This document shows, in pieces, positions 23,855 to 36,255 of a DNA stretch of 64,000 nt (position 1 is the first letter of the stretch; every line of letters starts with the position of its first letter). Position numbers and translations under genes: made by a program. Below the pieces are notes generated by a model, which had not been told where the DNA came from, did not search any database, and saw only the letters and a list, made by a program, of their open reading frames with translations. The DNA is from Sorghum bicolor (Eukaryota; Streptophyta; Magnoliopsida; Poales; Poaceae): the NCBI RefSeq assembly GCF_000003195.3, contig NC_012878.2:41254987-41318986 (forward strand), written 5' to 3'.

Positions 23855-25064
23855 GAGCATTTCTAATAGTTTTGTATTTTCTTTTTAGTAAAATTTGTAA
23901 TTTATTAAGTCTTAAATTAATATGGGAACCAAAGAAAGTTACCTCCAATAATTTAGCAAAATTGAGTGGCAAAACTCAAAGTGTGAATCCAGCGCTTATT
24001 TTTTCAGACCAAAATTTTCTTCGCGCCGTCGACTTCAAGGTCGAAGCAACAACCGGCACCAACATACAATCCCTAGGCAAACCCGATGCACATACTGGAA
24101 GGATAAATCCATAGCCATGACGGATGTACCTCCCCTACAGTCGGCTTGATGAAGATCGCCTCCCACACAGCCGGCGTTGATGTCCAGCGATGTGCGAAAG
24201 ATCGCGGTCTCCAGCTTTCCGCGGAAAGAAAACAACGGCAGCAAGAGAACCACGCGCGGGGCTATGCAATGCCAAGCGCAATACACGGTTGACATATATG
24301 CCAAATCTAGCCAGGAATTTGCCAAGTTAACCAAAATGCAAAGCCCATCTGCCAAACCCTTGAATACAAGTTTTTTATTTTTTTTTACAAAAACAAGAAT
24401 GCAAAGATCATTTACTCAATCCATATTGCTATTAGCAGTCGTTCTGTGGAAGCAACTCCTTGAATGAAAAGAAGTCGTTCTGGCTTGGATGCACTACTTC
24501 GAACGATGGTGCCCCTGGCTGCTTCGGCTTCTACGCTGGTAATTAATAGCTGCGACACGCCACACGCCGCATGTCGTTTGCACTCGCCAATAAGAACATG
24601 CGCGCTCGCTACAGCACACCATCTCCACCTCACGCCACACGCTGCTCACTGTTCGCACGCTCGCCGTTCATCACATGTCCGTGGAGGGGCTAGACTCCGT
24701 CGACCCCCGCAGTCCATCGAGGCACCGGACTCCATCGAGATGGAGATGGAGATTGCCAAAACGTGCGTGCGAACCTAGCCCTACATGCGACCAGCACAGT
24801 GCTATGCAAAATGAGCCAACAAAAATAGTACGTGGTGTAAGGATTCGAACCAACGACCTTGTGCATTAGGATGCAGAGGCGTAGCCACTTAGGCTACTCA
24901 TTACTTCTGTACAAGAGGCAACCACACCACTATTTAATAGGGGCAGACATAAAAAAATACCCCTAAATTAATCACTCTTTGGCACTTCTTGGTAAACGTG
25001 ATCATGTCCTAAATGACCTCCTTTGCTAGTATGGAGGGAGTACAAAACCGTTGAAGATGCTCTG
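23855..25064. other. Possible TIR transposon, about 1.2 kb
   Basis: The left edge GAGCATTTCTAATAGTTTTG and the reverse complement of the right edge, GAGCATCTTCAACGGTTTTG, look like one inverted repeat pair. The interior has GC-rich pieces and a tRNA-like segment. A GGAGGGAGTAC Stowaway-type end lies near 25032-25042. No matching target duplication was found, so the two ends may belong to different elements. Confidence 0.3.
24833..24900 (-). repeat. tRNA-like segment with A and B box motifs
   Basis: On the minus strand it shows TAGCCTAAGTGG (A-box-like) and GGTTCGAATCC (B box) at tRNA spacing. The T-stem does not pair and no acceptor stem forms, so it is not a working tRNA. It could be an old tRNA-derived SINE head or tRNA relic. 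Confidence 0.45.
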
Positions 25065-25221
25065 CCATGTCTAGCACAGTAACACCACATGGGCACGGCG
25101 GCACTGTCTCATCCTTGATACGTGTATTGTAGTATTTGTTATTAGAAAAACGATACTTCGGCGCAATATTCCCCACGTGCCCTCTCTCTTCTCTCTGACT
25201 TTCTTTTCTGGCGAGTGGCAG

Positions 25222-26378
25222 TGTTAGAATTTGTAATAGATGGGATTCATAGACATGGAATATTTTTATTTATTTAATCAATAATAAGAGTACATGGGAA
25301 TTCCTAAACATGATCCATACAAATATAAAAAGACATAGAAAATAGATTAGACCATCGGTTGGTGCGGGAGTCATGGATCAACTGGCGTTAGCGCCAGTGT
25401 CGTTTGCTAGCGGCGCCATTGCGTCGAGGAAGCTCCTTGGTGACGGCTCGGAAATTGAGGTGGTGTTGCTGGTGTCGGTGGCACTTCTCATCACTGGCAA
25501 TGTCCTTCTCTAGATCAGATCAGTGGTGGAGCTCGTCGATTATGATGCCTAGGGCCACTGTCAAAGCATACATATTGTCTGCACCAAAGCAAGATAACAA
25601 AAGTAGCCTATAAATACATAGGTTGAGATGATTATCTCAATTTTAAATTTAAATTCACAACATAATAGATGGAAACATGAAAGTGGATAAAAAATTCACT
25701 CGCACTCGACCATCTAGGGTGTGTTTGGTCGGAGAGCATGGGAGAACAGAATTGTTTTATCCCTAGTTATGAGGATGGAATGGATCTATTCTTATATTTG
25801 GTTGGAGCAACCGAGCCACGACCGGGAGGGATGCATGAGTGTAGGACAATGGAAAGAGTCACATGGGCACATGCCAATAGGCGAAGAATTGTGCCTTTGC
25901 TGACCACCGGAACAACCACAAAGAAGGGCACACTCAAATGGAAAACAAAAGCAGAGCATAATTCTTAAGGAAACTATGAGCTGGAATTGAGAACTTGAGG
26001 AAACCATGAAGGAGCAACACACTACAAGTGAGCACCTAAAACAAGAGACGAGAGAGGATGATCGAAGCAACTTATGGTGATGACTATAGGCAAAAAATTT
26101 AAACATGAATACTCAGAGGTTTTGCTTCACGAGTGGTGCCAAGGCCCTAGTGGCTCTAGTTGGAGAACCACCCCTGGATCAGATTAGGGTTAGGATATCG
26201 GTGGGAAGAATGGCTGCACGATGAACCTCGTATTGCGAGCCCCAACCTTCATATTTCCTTTTATAGTGCTGTACGATGGGGGCCCACCAACCATGTAGAG
26301 TTGGGCGTCCCCGATCAGGGCGCGAGAACAAGGCCTAGAAAGGCCTTTGGGCCCATCTGGCGAGGAGATCAACTAACA
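25222..26378 (-). repeat. 3' LTR of the Copia element
   Basis: It starts TGTTAGAA and ends AACTAACA on the plus strand (TGTTAG/CTAACA ends) and directly abuts the polypurine tract. The left flank is GGCAG; the matching right target duplication is not in view, as expected for a truncated element. Confidence 0.65.
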
Positions 26379-26599
26379 TTCTCCCCATTGATCTCTCATT
26401 TTTTATTTTCGCATTCAAACTTTTAATTCATATTTTTCTTGTTTCTATCTTGTTCCATTGTAGATCAGTGCATAGAACTATTTCATCGTCACAACAATTA
26501 GTGTCGTTGGACTAGCAACTACAATATACCTTTCTATATGGAATGGAATTCTCTTTGGGCCCTTCATATGTTTGGGACTCATAGGCTTTCCCTTAAACC

Positions 26600-28530
26600 C
26601 ATATCGGCTACGTGTTCTGCAAACATGTCGCGTGGTAAGCCCTTTGTAAGCGGATCCACGAGTATTCTTTCTGTACTTATATGCTCAAGATTTATGATAT
26701 GATCCCGAACTTTATCTTTCACAACATAATACTTTATGTCAATATGCTTGGCAGCACCACTTGACCTATTATTGTGAGCATACTGTATGGGTTGTTATCA
26801 CAATACAACCTCATAGGTTCATTTATATTGTCAATTACATTCTTTAGCCAGTTCACCTGCCCCATTGTCTCATAGCATGCTACAAACTCGGTTACATTGT
26901 CGATGATGTAGTTATAGTTTGTTTGGAGCTTTTCCACGATATCGCTCCTCAAGCGAGAGTAAATATATATCCTGACATGGATTTTCTTTCGTCTCCCGTA
27001 TAATCAGAATCTAAATACCCCTCTATCTACAAGGAATCAGATCTTCTATATGTTAACATGAGGCCTTTCGTACCCTGCAAATAACGTAGGACTTTCTTCA
27101 CCAATTTCAAATGTTCAAATCCTAGATTCTTTTGATATCGGCCAAGTAACCCGATAACATAAGCTAAGTTAGGGCTTGTACACACTTGAGCATATTGTAA
27201 ACTTTCAGCTGGTGAAACATACGGTACCACTTTCATTTGGTTAATTTCATATTCATTCTTGGGACACTGATCTTCTCCAAATTTATCGCCCTTGACTATA
27301 GGAGCAGGTGAGGGACTGCACGCATGCATACTAATTTTTTTCAGAACCTTTTCTATGTATGCCTTTTGTGATAATCCCAATATCCCTTTTCTTCTATCTC
27401 AGTGAACCTCTATTCCCAAAACGAACGAGGCCTCACCGAAATCTTTCATATCAAAATCTGAGGATAAAAATTTCTTTGTTTCTATTAATAGATTCATGTC
27501 ACTACTAGCAAGTAGGATATCGTCCACATACAAAATCAAGAATATATACTTCCCATTCTTAAACTTTGCATAAACGTAATTGTCCTCAACATTTTCTTTA
27601 AACTCAAATCCTTTTATTGTTTTTATCAAACTTCAAGTATCACTGTCTTGAAGCTTGTTTCAATCCATAGATTGATTTCTTCAGGTGGCATCCCATATTT
27701 TCTTTTCCTTCTACGACAAACCTTTCGGTTGTGCCATATAGACATTTTCTCTAAATGCCCGTTAAGGAATGTTGTCTTTACATCCATTTGATGTAACTCT
27801 AGATCATAGTGGGCTACAAGTGCCATTATAATTCTGAAGGAATCTTTACATGAGACTAGAGAAAAATGTCTCATTGTAATCAATCCCTTCTCTTTGCGTA
27901 AAGCCTTTCGCCATGAGTCGCGCTTTAAATCTTTCAACTTTCCCTTAGGAGTCATACTTTGTCTTGTAGACCCATTTGCATCCTACTATTTTGGCTCCTT
28001 TAGGAATTTCTTCTAATTCCCAAACTTTATTGGCACTCAGTGATTTTATTTTATCTTCCACGGCCTTAAGCCACTTTGATGAGTGGTTGCTTCTCATGGC
28101 TTCTTCAATAAGGTGGGATCATTCCCCATGTGAAATTCTTCTATTTCATAAACTCTTAGTCATCAGAAATAGGTGACCTTATTCTGTGAGACCTCCTAGG
28201 GGCCTCTGGCACTTGTTCTAGATCGAACTATGGTTGTTCTTCCTCATGAACGACAGTTGGTGCTATAGGTTCCTAAAGTACAGGTTCCTCAAGTTCATTC
28301 ATTATCGCCACAAGAGAACTAACGATAGGTGTTGGCATAGCAGTGGCTTGCACTGTTGGTGCAGCAACAACATCAACAGGTAGCGTGGAAAATGTTTTTT
28401 TCATCCATCAGAGCGGGCACGAATATCCACTTCTCCTCTAGACTGATTTCTCTTGCTACCTTGCTCTCCCTGATCTTGTTATCCTCCAAGAAGACAGTGT
28501 GTCTTATTTCTACAATCTTCGTATGTCTAT
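26600..28530 (-). pseudogene. Copia pol remnant (integrase end, RT, RNase H)
   Basis: Reading leftward from 28530 one finds the integrase end (EIRHTVFLEDN near 28500), the RT start (GCKWVYKTK near 27975), the RT active site YVDDILLAS near 27530, an RNase H segment (KHIDIKYY near 26740) and DPLTKGLPRDMF near 26640. Several frameshifts and stops break it, so it cannot make a full protein. Confidence 0.85.
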
Positions 28531-28534
28531 GAGG

Positions 28535-31500
28535 TGTTGACACTTCTTAACGTAATTACTAAAAATAGACTTTTAAACCTATCCCTAGCAACGGTGTTAC
28601 TTAACATCACTTAAGCTAGGTTGTCATCCCTAACATGATGTAGAAGTGCTGGTATTAAATCTATATGCTTTTCTAGGAACAAATAAATAAATAAATAAAT
28701 AAATAAAGATCCGCAAGCGCACAGATAATACCGATGTAGCATTTTAACTAGGAGTATTCCAGGTATCGTTATTTATATTTTTACCACTAGGAAGGGACTT
28801 GCAATGGATAATGAGCAATGAGCACTGCATGTAATCAATGGAGACCTTAACCATGTCTTTATCTATCTCTCATGTAGGGTAAGTGTCACATAAGATAAAT
28901 ATATGAATATGAATAATAAGTGACAGATGATAAATAAGAATTCATAGCCATAAGATAAACATGATAATCATCTCAATTAGAGTACCCTAAGTCTATAGCA
29001 CTAGCATGGTATTAGGATAGTCTACAAGAATAAATCCTAAGTATTCTAACTATACTGTCAAAGCATACATTGATTAGTGCAAGTACACCTAGCATCATCA
29101 CTAGAAAAGGTTATATCTATGCATAGTGATATTAGCAAGAAAGATCATGAACAGAGCAATCACTTCCCTGTAATAATGGTGCTCTACAATTCTTATAATC
29201 GGGAGAAGGAATACAAAGGACTCAATAGGACTGTCACTCCCGCGATCCACCTCAAGCTCTCGACTATAAGGGGTAATCGGAGATAAATACGGTCTAGGCA
29301 GCTCGCCTACACAATATCTATCACTTACCCATTGGCCTAATGAGTAAGCGCTATACGATCCTATGCATAAACATAATCTAATCTAACTATGCTAAGCATA
29401 TAATCAAAGTAGACTAAGAACAATATAATTGAGAACATAAGCAAATAGAATAAAGTCAATCCAGATATAATCAAATAGATCAAAGTCATATTCATAGTAG
29501 CAAGAACTAATATAAATATAACAAAGAGAATAAGAGTTTACCACAAACTAAAGATTGATCCGGACTCCTTCTAGATCTATTCCTATGTAGCTATGCTAAA
29601 GAACTATAGAGACCTAATTGAGATGGTGGCTAAGAATCCTATAGAGATAGATCCATTTGAGGGACCCCTCTCTGTCTAATTCTTCTTCTCTTGATCTTCT
29701 CAGAGAATAATGAACTCCTCCTCCAGGGGGGTCAGGGTCTTTATTTATAGCCCCCTAGGAATCACCACAACCCTTGGAACAAACCGACTTAAACGTGCGC
29801 TTAAGATTAATCCTCAAAGTCGGTGGAGGCAGGATCCGTGAGGTTCAACCTGATTGGTTGTTCCCCTCGGGTGGCCGCCCCTAACGAGGTGGGGCGCCCA
29901 CCCCTGCCCTGTGGTAGGTGGGTCCCACTTTTCAGGTGGTGTCTTCCCGAGCCTTCTAGAGTATTCCTGAGTTGACATTTCACGTGTTCTCTCTATGTAA
30001 ATATGACATGTGGACCTCCTTTTGTTCTTATTCTGATAACCCCCTGCAGAAATAGATAAACACCAAAACTTATGGAATTCTGTTAGTAATAACCCCTATA
30101 GCTAAATAATATTCTGATTTTAATCCTTTCTCATGCTACGTTGACGGTTAAAAAGAGTACTTATCTACCGTCAACAAACTCCCCCAAGCTTACCTTTTGC
30201 TCATCCCTAAGCAAAGATAGACTCGGTGATGGATCAGAAGTTGCTACAATGCTTTCACGCCTCACAAATACACATATGTTCAAACAAGGACTCTCCTTCG
30301 GTTTTAGAGTGAACTATTCTGACTCAAGACTCACCCATATTACCTTTTACCGTGGAGCTTGTAGCTATCACTTAGGTCTTGAGCAGTTGAAAGACAGAAC
30401 AGTTAAGTCAAGCACCATGCTACTCACCCTTTGATCAACTATTATTCCGGAGTTTTGCAAGATTTTTAAATAAAACTCAGAGTTTCCTTTTATGACACTT
30501 TCCAGTCTCTCATATGTGGTATTTTTGGATCCTCTCCTAGGCAAGTGAGTATGCCTTCTCTTAGCTCTCAGAATATGTGGTATTTGTAGGACTAAGGCAT
30601 AGTTGCCTTCTCTCTCCCACCCTACTTCTAATTGGTCTATGTGGAGCTCATAGGTGGGAAAGACTATTCAAACCTACTTACATGTATTGCATAGTTAAAC
30701 CATGGATCCATAGAAACTAATTATACAATCAAGTCATATGTGCATGTGAGGGAATGAAGTGGATGATAAGGATGGAAGTGGTTATCAGGGTTGATAACTA
30801 ATGGTGAATATCTAATTCTACATTTGCTCCTTGGGGAAAACATACCTCCCTAAACTAAGAATAAGGACTTGGCTGTCTTTCTTTTCTTTTGCATCGGGAC
30901 TTTTGTCCTTTTTCTTTCTTTTCTCATTTTTTAGATCAGATATCCCTTTTTAATGCACTGATAAAAGCAGTAGGGAGTATCAACTGAAATAACTGGAGCT
31001 TTATTGGATAAGGATAAGTAGAATAAGACATAATGGCAATGGATGAAGGAATGCGTACTCTGAGGGTAGGAGCAGCATCGGTGCATGTTTCTTGGATAGA
31101 AACAACACAGAGTGTAGTGCGTATATGTGAGTGGTACTTCCATGAATAGAAGTAGCACATAGTGAATGTGGTAGATGTAAGTGGTTGCGTACTTGTAAGG
31201 ACAGAAGTAGCTAAGATCAATGGATGGAGAGCACATAATATTGACTTTAACTGCATGACTAGTTCCTTAGGGTCTACACAGCTTAACTATCCTCAATGCT
31301 TATAGGTTGAAATATAAGTGGAGGTTTTCCTAATCTAGCAAGCATGAGTATTTGGCTGTGGTACGAATTTAAACTCTCGTCTTAAAGGAACTCATCATGT
31401 AACAATTAAAAAATAAATTCTCCAGAACTCTAGCATCTCTAGGAGCAAGTTTGATAGCAGCTCAAGACCTTCACATATCATATCCATCAACTACCTAGAC

Positions 31501-31722
31501 TTAGATCAAGCAATTGCTACCCACAAGTTTCAGGTTCAGAGCAAAATCTTAAGTCTAAACAGTTGTGTCTAAAACTCAGGAGAGTACAAGGTTGAAAACT
31601 AGATACTTGCAAGGAATTACGACAGAGCAACTATGCATCATCTCCATGTAAGAGTTTATTCTAGAGGTTTATTTTAACAGATTCTTTAAGATCTCTCCAC
31701 AGCTAGCAAAATTAATTATAAA
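28535..31722 (-). mobile_element. Partial Gypsy element: 3' LTR plus internal 3' region
   Basis: An LTR at 28535-30176 starts TGTTGACACTT and ends ACCGTCAACA (TGTTGAC/GTCAACA). Immediately right of it is AACTCCCCCAAGCTTACC, a minus-strand polypurine tract, so the internal region lies to the right and this is the 3' LTR. An (AAAT)n run lies at about 28680-28706. The internal piece up to 31722 has no coding sequence and resembles a long untranslated 3' region. Its other LTR is not found; the CACTA element begins at 31723. Confidence 0.65.
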
Positions 31723-31739
31723 CACTACAAGAATCCTGT

Positions 31740-32450
31740 GATTTTTTGACTTTCTATTTATGTCATTACATATGAAAATAATGTCACAACATAAGAGTTG
31801 TGACAATTAGTTGATAAAAAACTATATGTCAAAAAATCACTGTCACAAATAGATCATGTGACATCTATATATTCTTTGTCATAAGTTGTGATATTGGTTA
31901 TTTGTCATAATATGTGAGACCTCACCACATGGCAAAATGCCACGTAAGATGAAAAGCTGACGTGGCGATGACATGGCATAGGAAAATAAATATCATAAAA
32001 TCAAATTTGGCCTGTTGAAGCCCATATAGCAACCAGACACTTCATGGGCCACACAAGCTCTATTTATGGGCTGAAATTGTTGAGCCCATTTTTTTTCTTT
32101 TTTCTAACCCATATTCATTTTGTTAATTATAGCCCATTCGATTTTTTAGTAGTACAATTTCAGCCCATTTATTTTTTTCAGCCCACTAAATTCAGGCCTT
32201 TTTTTGTCCTATGTAAGCCCACAAAATTCAGCCCAGCCCATACAAATCACAACACAGCCCATACATCATAGAATTCAGCCCATAGAGCCCATACATCACA
32301 GAATTTAGCTCATACATCACAGAAATCAGCCCATACATCATATAATATTATCTCCAAATCACCAGTCTTACAATTCAAGAATCTACTGCTCAAACACAAC
32401 AAGACATCACAATAATTTCAGTATAATAGTCTTACAATTCAACAAACTGT
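31740..32450. repeat. CACTA subterminal region with short direct repeats
   Basis: The first 250 bases hold many TGTCA and TGACA motifs. At about 32220-32345 a unit resembling AGCCCATACATCACAGAATT recurs several times. Such arrays are the usual transposase-binding region of CACTA elements. Confidence 0.55.
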
Positions 32451-32575
32451 TGTCTCAAATTTGCATAACAGCTGCGACACAATAGCAGTGAACACAAAAT
32501 AGTCTTGCTGCAGTCAACAAAATCATCCTTGGCATTGCAGGCACCAATGCCACCAAAATATGAGAGCCAAAGAGG

Positions 32576-35500
32576 TTACTGCTGAAGATCTGGTAGAAGG
32601 CCTGATGCAAATTTCTCAGCAAACAAGGTACGAAGGAAGCCTTGCATTTCAAGAGTTTTTTGCCTCACCTTTTCTGTCTCCTCAGCATTCTTCTTGGCTG
32701 CTTCTTCAATCTTCCTTGATGCCTCTTTCTGTTCCTCTAGCTGCTTCTCCAAATCAGAGACTTGTGATTGTAGTCCAGCTGATCCCATCTGAGCAGCTTG
32801 CAGTTCACTCTGAAGATCATGCACACGAGCAGACATTTCAGCAACCTTGATATTTTTCTTCTTTGTTGTGAGCTGCATACCAAAATTCTGAAGAAATGTT
32901 GAATTCGGCAGAACATGAGCTACAGCCTCAAGTGGTGTCTTTGGAGCTTGTCCTTCTTCTATTTGTTGATCAAGATATGCCTCCATGTTAGCCTTGCAAT
33001 AATAACACTGGAAAAATTAAGATATGTGCAAACATGTTTATTTTCTGTTTAGCATAAAGATCTGTCCAAACAATAGTTTTTCATCATAGCAAGAAATATA
33101 GCATCCGTTGCTTGCTCATTGAAACCTGACTTGCTGCTGCAGTGAGTGCTCTTGAAAATGTCAATTGCAGTTGGTGTTGCATCCTTAAATTTGGTTTGCT
33201 TCTGAAATACAAACAAACACAAAAGTAACTAAAAGCATTTGGAGCATATAATTAGTAGCAGAAGCATGTAACTAGTAGCAGCAGCATGAAACCATCATGC
33301 ATTATAGCATGACACAATCTACTTTATTTTCCATCATGCATGGCACATAGAGATGTTGATGCATGGCAACAAGTAGCAGCAGCATGAAAGTTGCTGCAAT
33401 GATAGTACAAATGACCTGAGAAAAGGAAATCATATCTGCCCATAACATACCCCATCCACATACATGAGTTACTGTTGGACAACTATTTGGCAATCAGCAA
33501 GTGGTTCGCCAAACATCACTCCACACAGTGACATCACTCCACACAGTAACAGATATCAATTTACTAAATCTTGATAGCTTACCATTGCAAGATCACAACA
33601 CACAGTGACAGGAACAGGACAATAGCTGTCGCTGCAGCAGCACAATAACAGATGACTTCATTTTTCTTACCATGACATAGCATTGAGCAACATAGCTCCG
33701 AGATCCAGTCATCTGATGGTACTGAACTTGCTCACGGTTATTTTTGAGTTTTTGGCATTTTTCCTATAGGAAGACAAGTATTAGTTGATTGACAATTCCC
33801 ATATTATGGAAGGCAAAAACTGTGTCAAATGCTAAGGAAGGATACCATGTGCTTTGGGTTAAACCATATGTCGGTGAGTGCTCTCCACTCATCATCGGTC
33901 ATTGTAGTTAGTGGTGAAGTCTTTCGCACTTCATTTGCTGGTATGCCATTGAAGTATTGTTTCTTTAGCTTGTACCTCATCTGTCGCTGTCCTTTTTTGA
34001 GCAAATCATTAAGTGCATCCTTCACCGGCGCAACTTCTTTGTCAATGGTGAATGAACCCTAGCCAAGAGGGACATGTCATTAAACCACATTCAAATGACT
34101 CACAGGTGCAAACTCCAAAGTAATTAGTACTATATTACAGAGTAATTTGAATATACAAATGTACCTAGATCAGCAAGGGGAAATATACTAATTGTACCAA
34201 GATCACTAGAAGAAATGAAAAGGCTAGCACCAAATGAATTTCTGAGAACTGAAGAAACCAGATATATATTTATAGCACAGTTTTGCAGCTGCAGCAGCAA
34301 AGCAGGTACAAAAAAATATTTTTCTACCAGCCTAAATGAAATTAAAGTGAGCAGCAAAGCAGCCATGTATCTATTTAGGTTCATACAACACAACAGCCAG
34401 GCTGATTTTGTTTAAGGAAGATGGGTTCTCAATGATTGGGCAACTGCAAAGCTTTTGAACATGTACAAAATTGCTACATCTTCTATATACAAAATTAAAG
34501 CTGTTAGTATCTTTCTAGCAGCTCAAAAAGAAAGCACAATAGCAGCGAGGTATCTATCTAGGTTCATACACCATAATAGTAGCCAGGTATCTATTTAGCA
34601 ATCCATAAAGCACAGAATATTAATTAGCTATTTAGCAGCCAGTTTACTTACAACAAGTTTGTCGGTGTAGTTAGTAATGATAGGTTTAGCAGCAGCATCT
34701 TTATAGTGCTTCCAATGAGGGTAGATTGGGACATGGTCCTGTATAGTAATACCAGCCTCCGATGCTAGTTTTGCAGCTTGCAAAGGCTCCTCTAGCCGCA
34801 ATTTTCCTTCAGAGATGTGCACTGGGATCTTGTCTCTTAACCCTCTTGAAATATTATCCAAATCTCTACATAGGTGTCTTCTAGTGTTAGATCCACATAT
34901 CAAGGAATTTATAAGACAATTAGGGGAAATTTAAGACCCATTAATGGAAATAAATAAGTCATTAATATTGGAGATAGGGTACAATCACTTGCCTCTAGTA
35001 GGGAGCTCACTGTGGTTGTTGGACTGGGTATTATCATTGGCACCAATCAGTGCAGCTTCTGTGGAAGCATCTTGTGGCTCTGCTGTTGGAACTTCACTAG
35101 CTGAGGCCAATTTCCTTGTCCTCTGTCTAGTAACCCTTGCTGGTGTGTCTTGCCCCTGAAGTGCCACTACCATTACTCTTTTTGATTTTTGTGATCCTTC
35201 GGCCTAGATGGAAGCTGGAGGTGCCAAATTCTCGCTAAGTTCAGGTGCCAACTCCAGCATCGCCTCCTACATGATTCAATAAATTACAGTACAATGAATA
35301 ATTCTGCATATTTTATTTAACACAAAATGAATAAATTCTATGTACTGCATATTTAACATCAAGGTTGTCATGAAGGTACCTTATCAGCTACTCCTTCCAT
35401 ATCTTCACCCGCTTCATCGTCTCCTGGTTGATACAACGGGTCAGGGTCTTCACGAGTAGCATTGGTGGTCTTGCGCGAGTCTTGATGAGTAGCATTGGTG

Positions 35501-35655
35501 GTCTTGCGAGTCTCTCTTGATTTCTTCAAAATGTCAGCCGCCTGTTGTATTCCTAGGCTTCGGAACACGCGACTGTTAAACAACAACCTTTCATCCCTCT
35601 GCATCTCGTATTCAGTCAATGGAGGCTCTGTACTTGCACAAGAAAAATATATCAC
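32576..35655 (-). pseudogene. CACTA tnpA-like gene (Transposase_24 / Ptta family), decayed
   Basis: Several exons are recognisable on the minus strand: 35655-35380 (TEYEMQRDERLLFNSRVF), about 35273-35000, about 34900-34655 (RGLRDKIPVHISEGK, EEPLQAAKLASEAG), about 34060-33840 (MRYKLKKQYFNGIPANEVRK, then MTDDEWRAL), about 33763-33670 (YHQMTGSRSYVAQCY), about 33200-33050, and 32990-32576 ending in a coiled coil rich in Glu and Lys. This is the plant En/Spm-type transposon protein family, which binds element ends. An in-frame TAG at 35206-35204 breaks exon 2. Confidence 0.8.
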
Positions 35656-36255
35656 ACATCAATGAAAAATAAATGAAAGAGATCATGAGTAAATTATATG
35701 ATCAATACACACAAGCTTTTAAAGAAATCATCTAATTATTGCTAAAATCTAGAGTGTTTCCTTCTATAACTCTAAATGCCCCTATCCCCACCTAAATGAA
35801 AACAGACTTGATTTCTTTTCATTTCAAGCAAGGCACAATATTATTTCAGTACTACTATACCAGGGGAAAATGTGCGGAGCAATAATCAAGAAACAACAGC
35901 TAAGATTTTAACTTCACTAGTACTAGCTCCCAGCAATAATTTCTATTCCCAGCAGTCATCAGTCAACAACCTCCTCATTGAGGTTCAGTAGTCTATCAAT
36001 ATAATTCCCAACACGAATAATCTATCTATTCAGATCTGCATATATCAAGTTTGCTCCACACAACGTCATTAGGATAGCTCTCAAATGAGAAAGAGAATGA
36101 TATATATCACCAATAACTGCTCATAGAATTGTACAGAAATTGCATGCTTCAAACTGCTAGCCAGCTGCCTTCCCTGACCACTCACTCTTGTGTCCCCAAC
36201 AACCACACACACATGCCTAGCGCTACCTCCATGCCTCGCCGCGCAGGAGCCTTTG

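Larger units (their letters stand above)
25222..28534 (-). mobile_element. Truncated Copia retrotransposon
   Basis: One LTR (25222-26378) is followed on its right by the minus-strand polypurine tract ATCAATGGGGAGAA, then by degenerate RNase H, reverse transcriptase and integrase C-terminal sequence in the order expected for Copia read on the minus strand. The element stops at 28534, where a Gypsy LTR begins. The gag and most of the integrase are absent from the window. Confidence 0.8.

Noticed and set aside
24833..24900. Candidate tRNA gene on the minus strand
   Set aside because: A and B boxes are present but the T-stem pairs at only two positions and no acceptor stem forms.
28681..28706. 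AAAT run as a possible CRISPR-like or regulatory repeat
   Set aside because: It is a simple microsatellite inside a Gypsy LTR.
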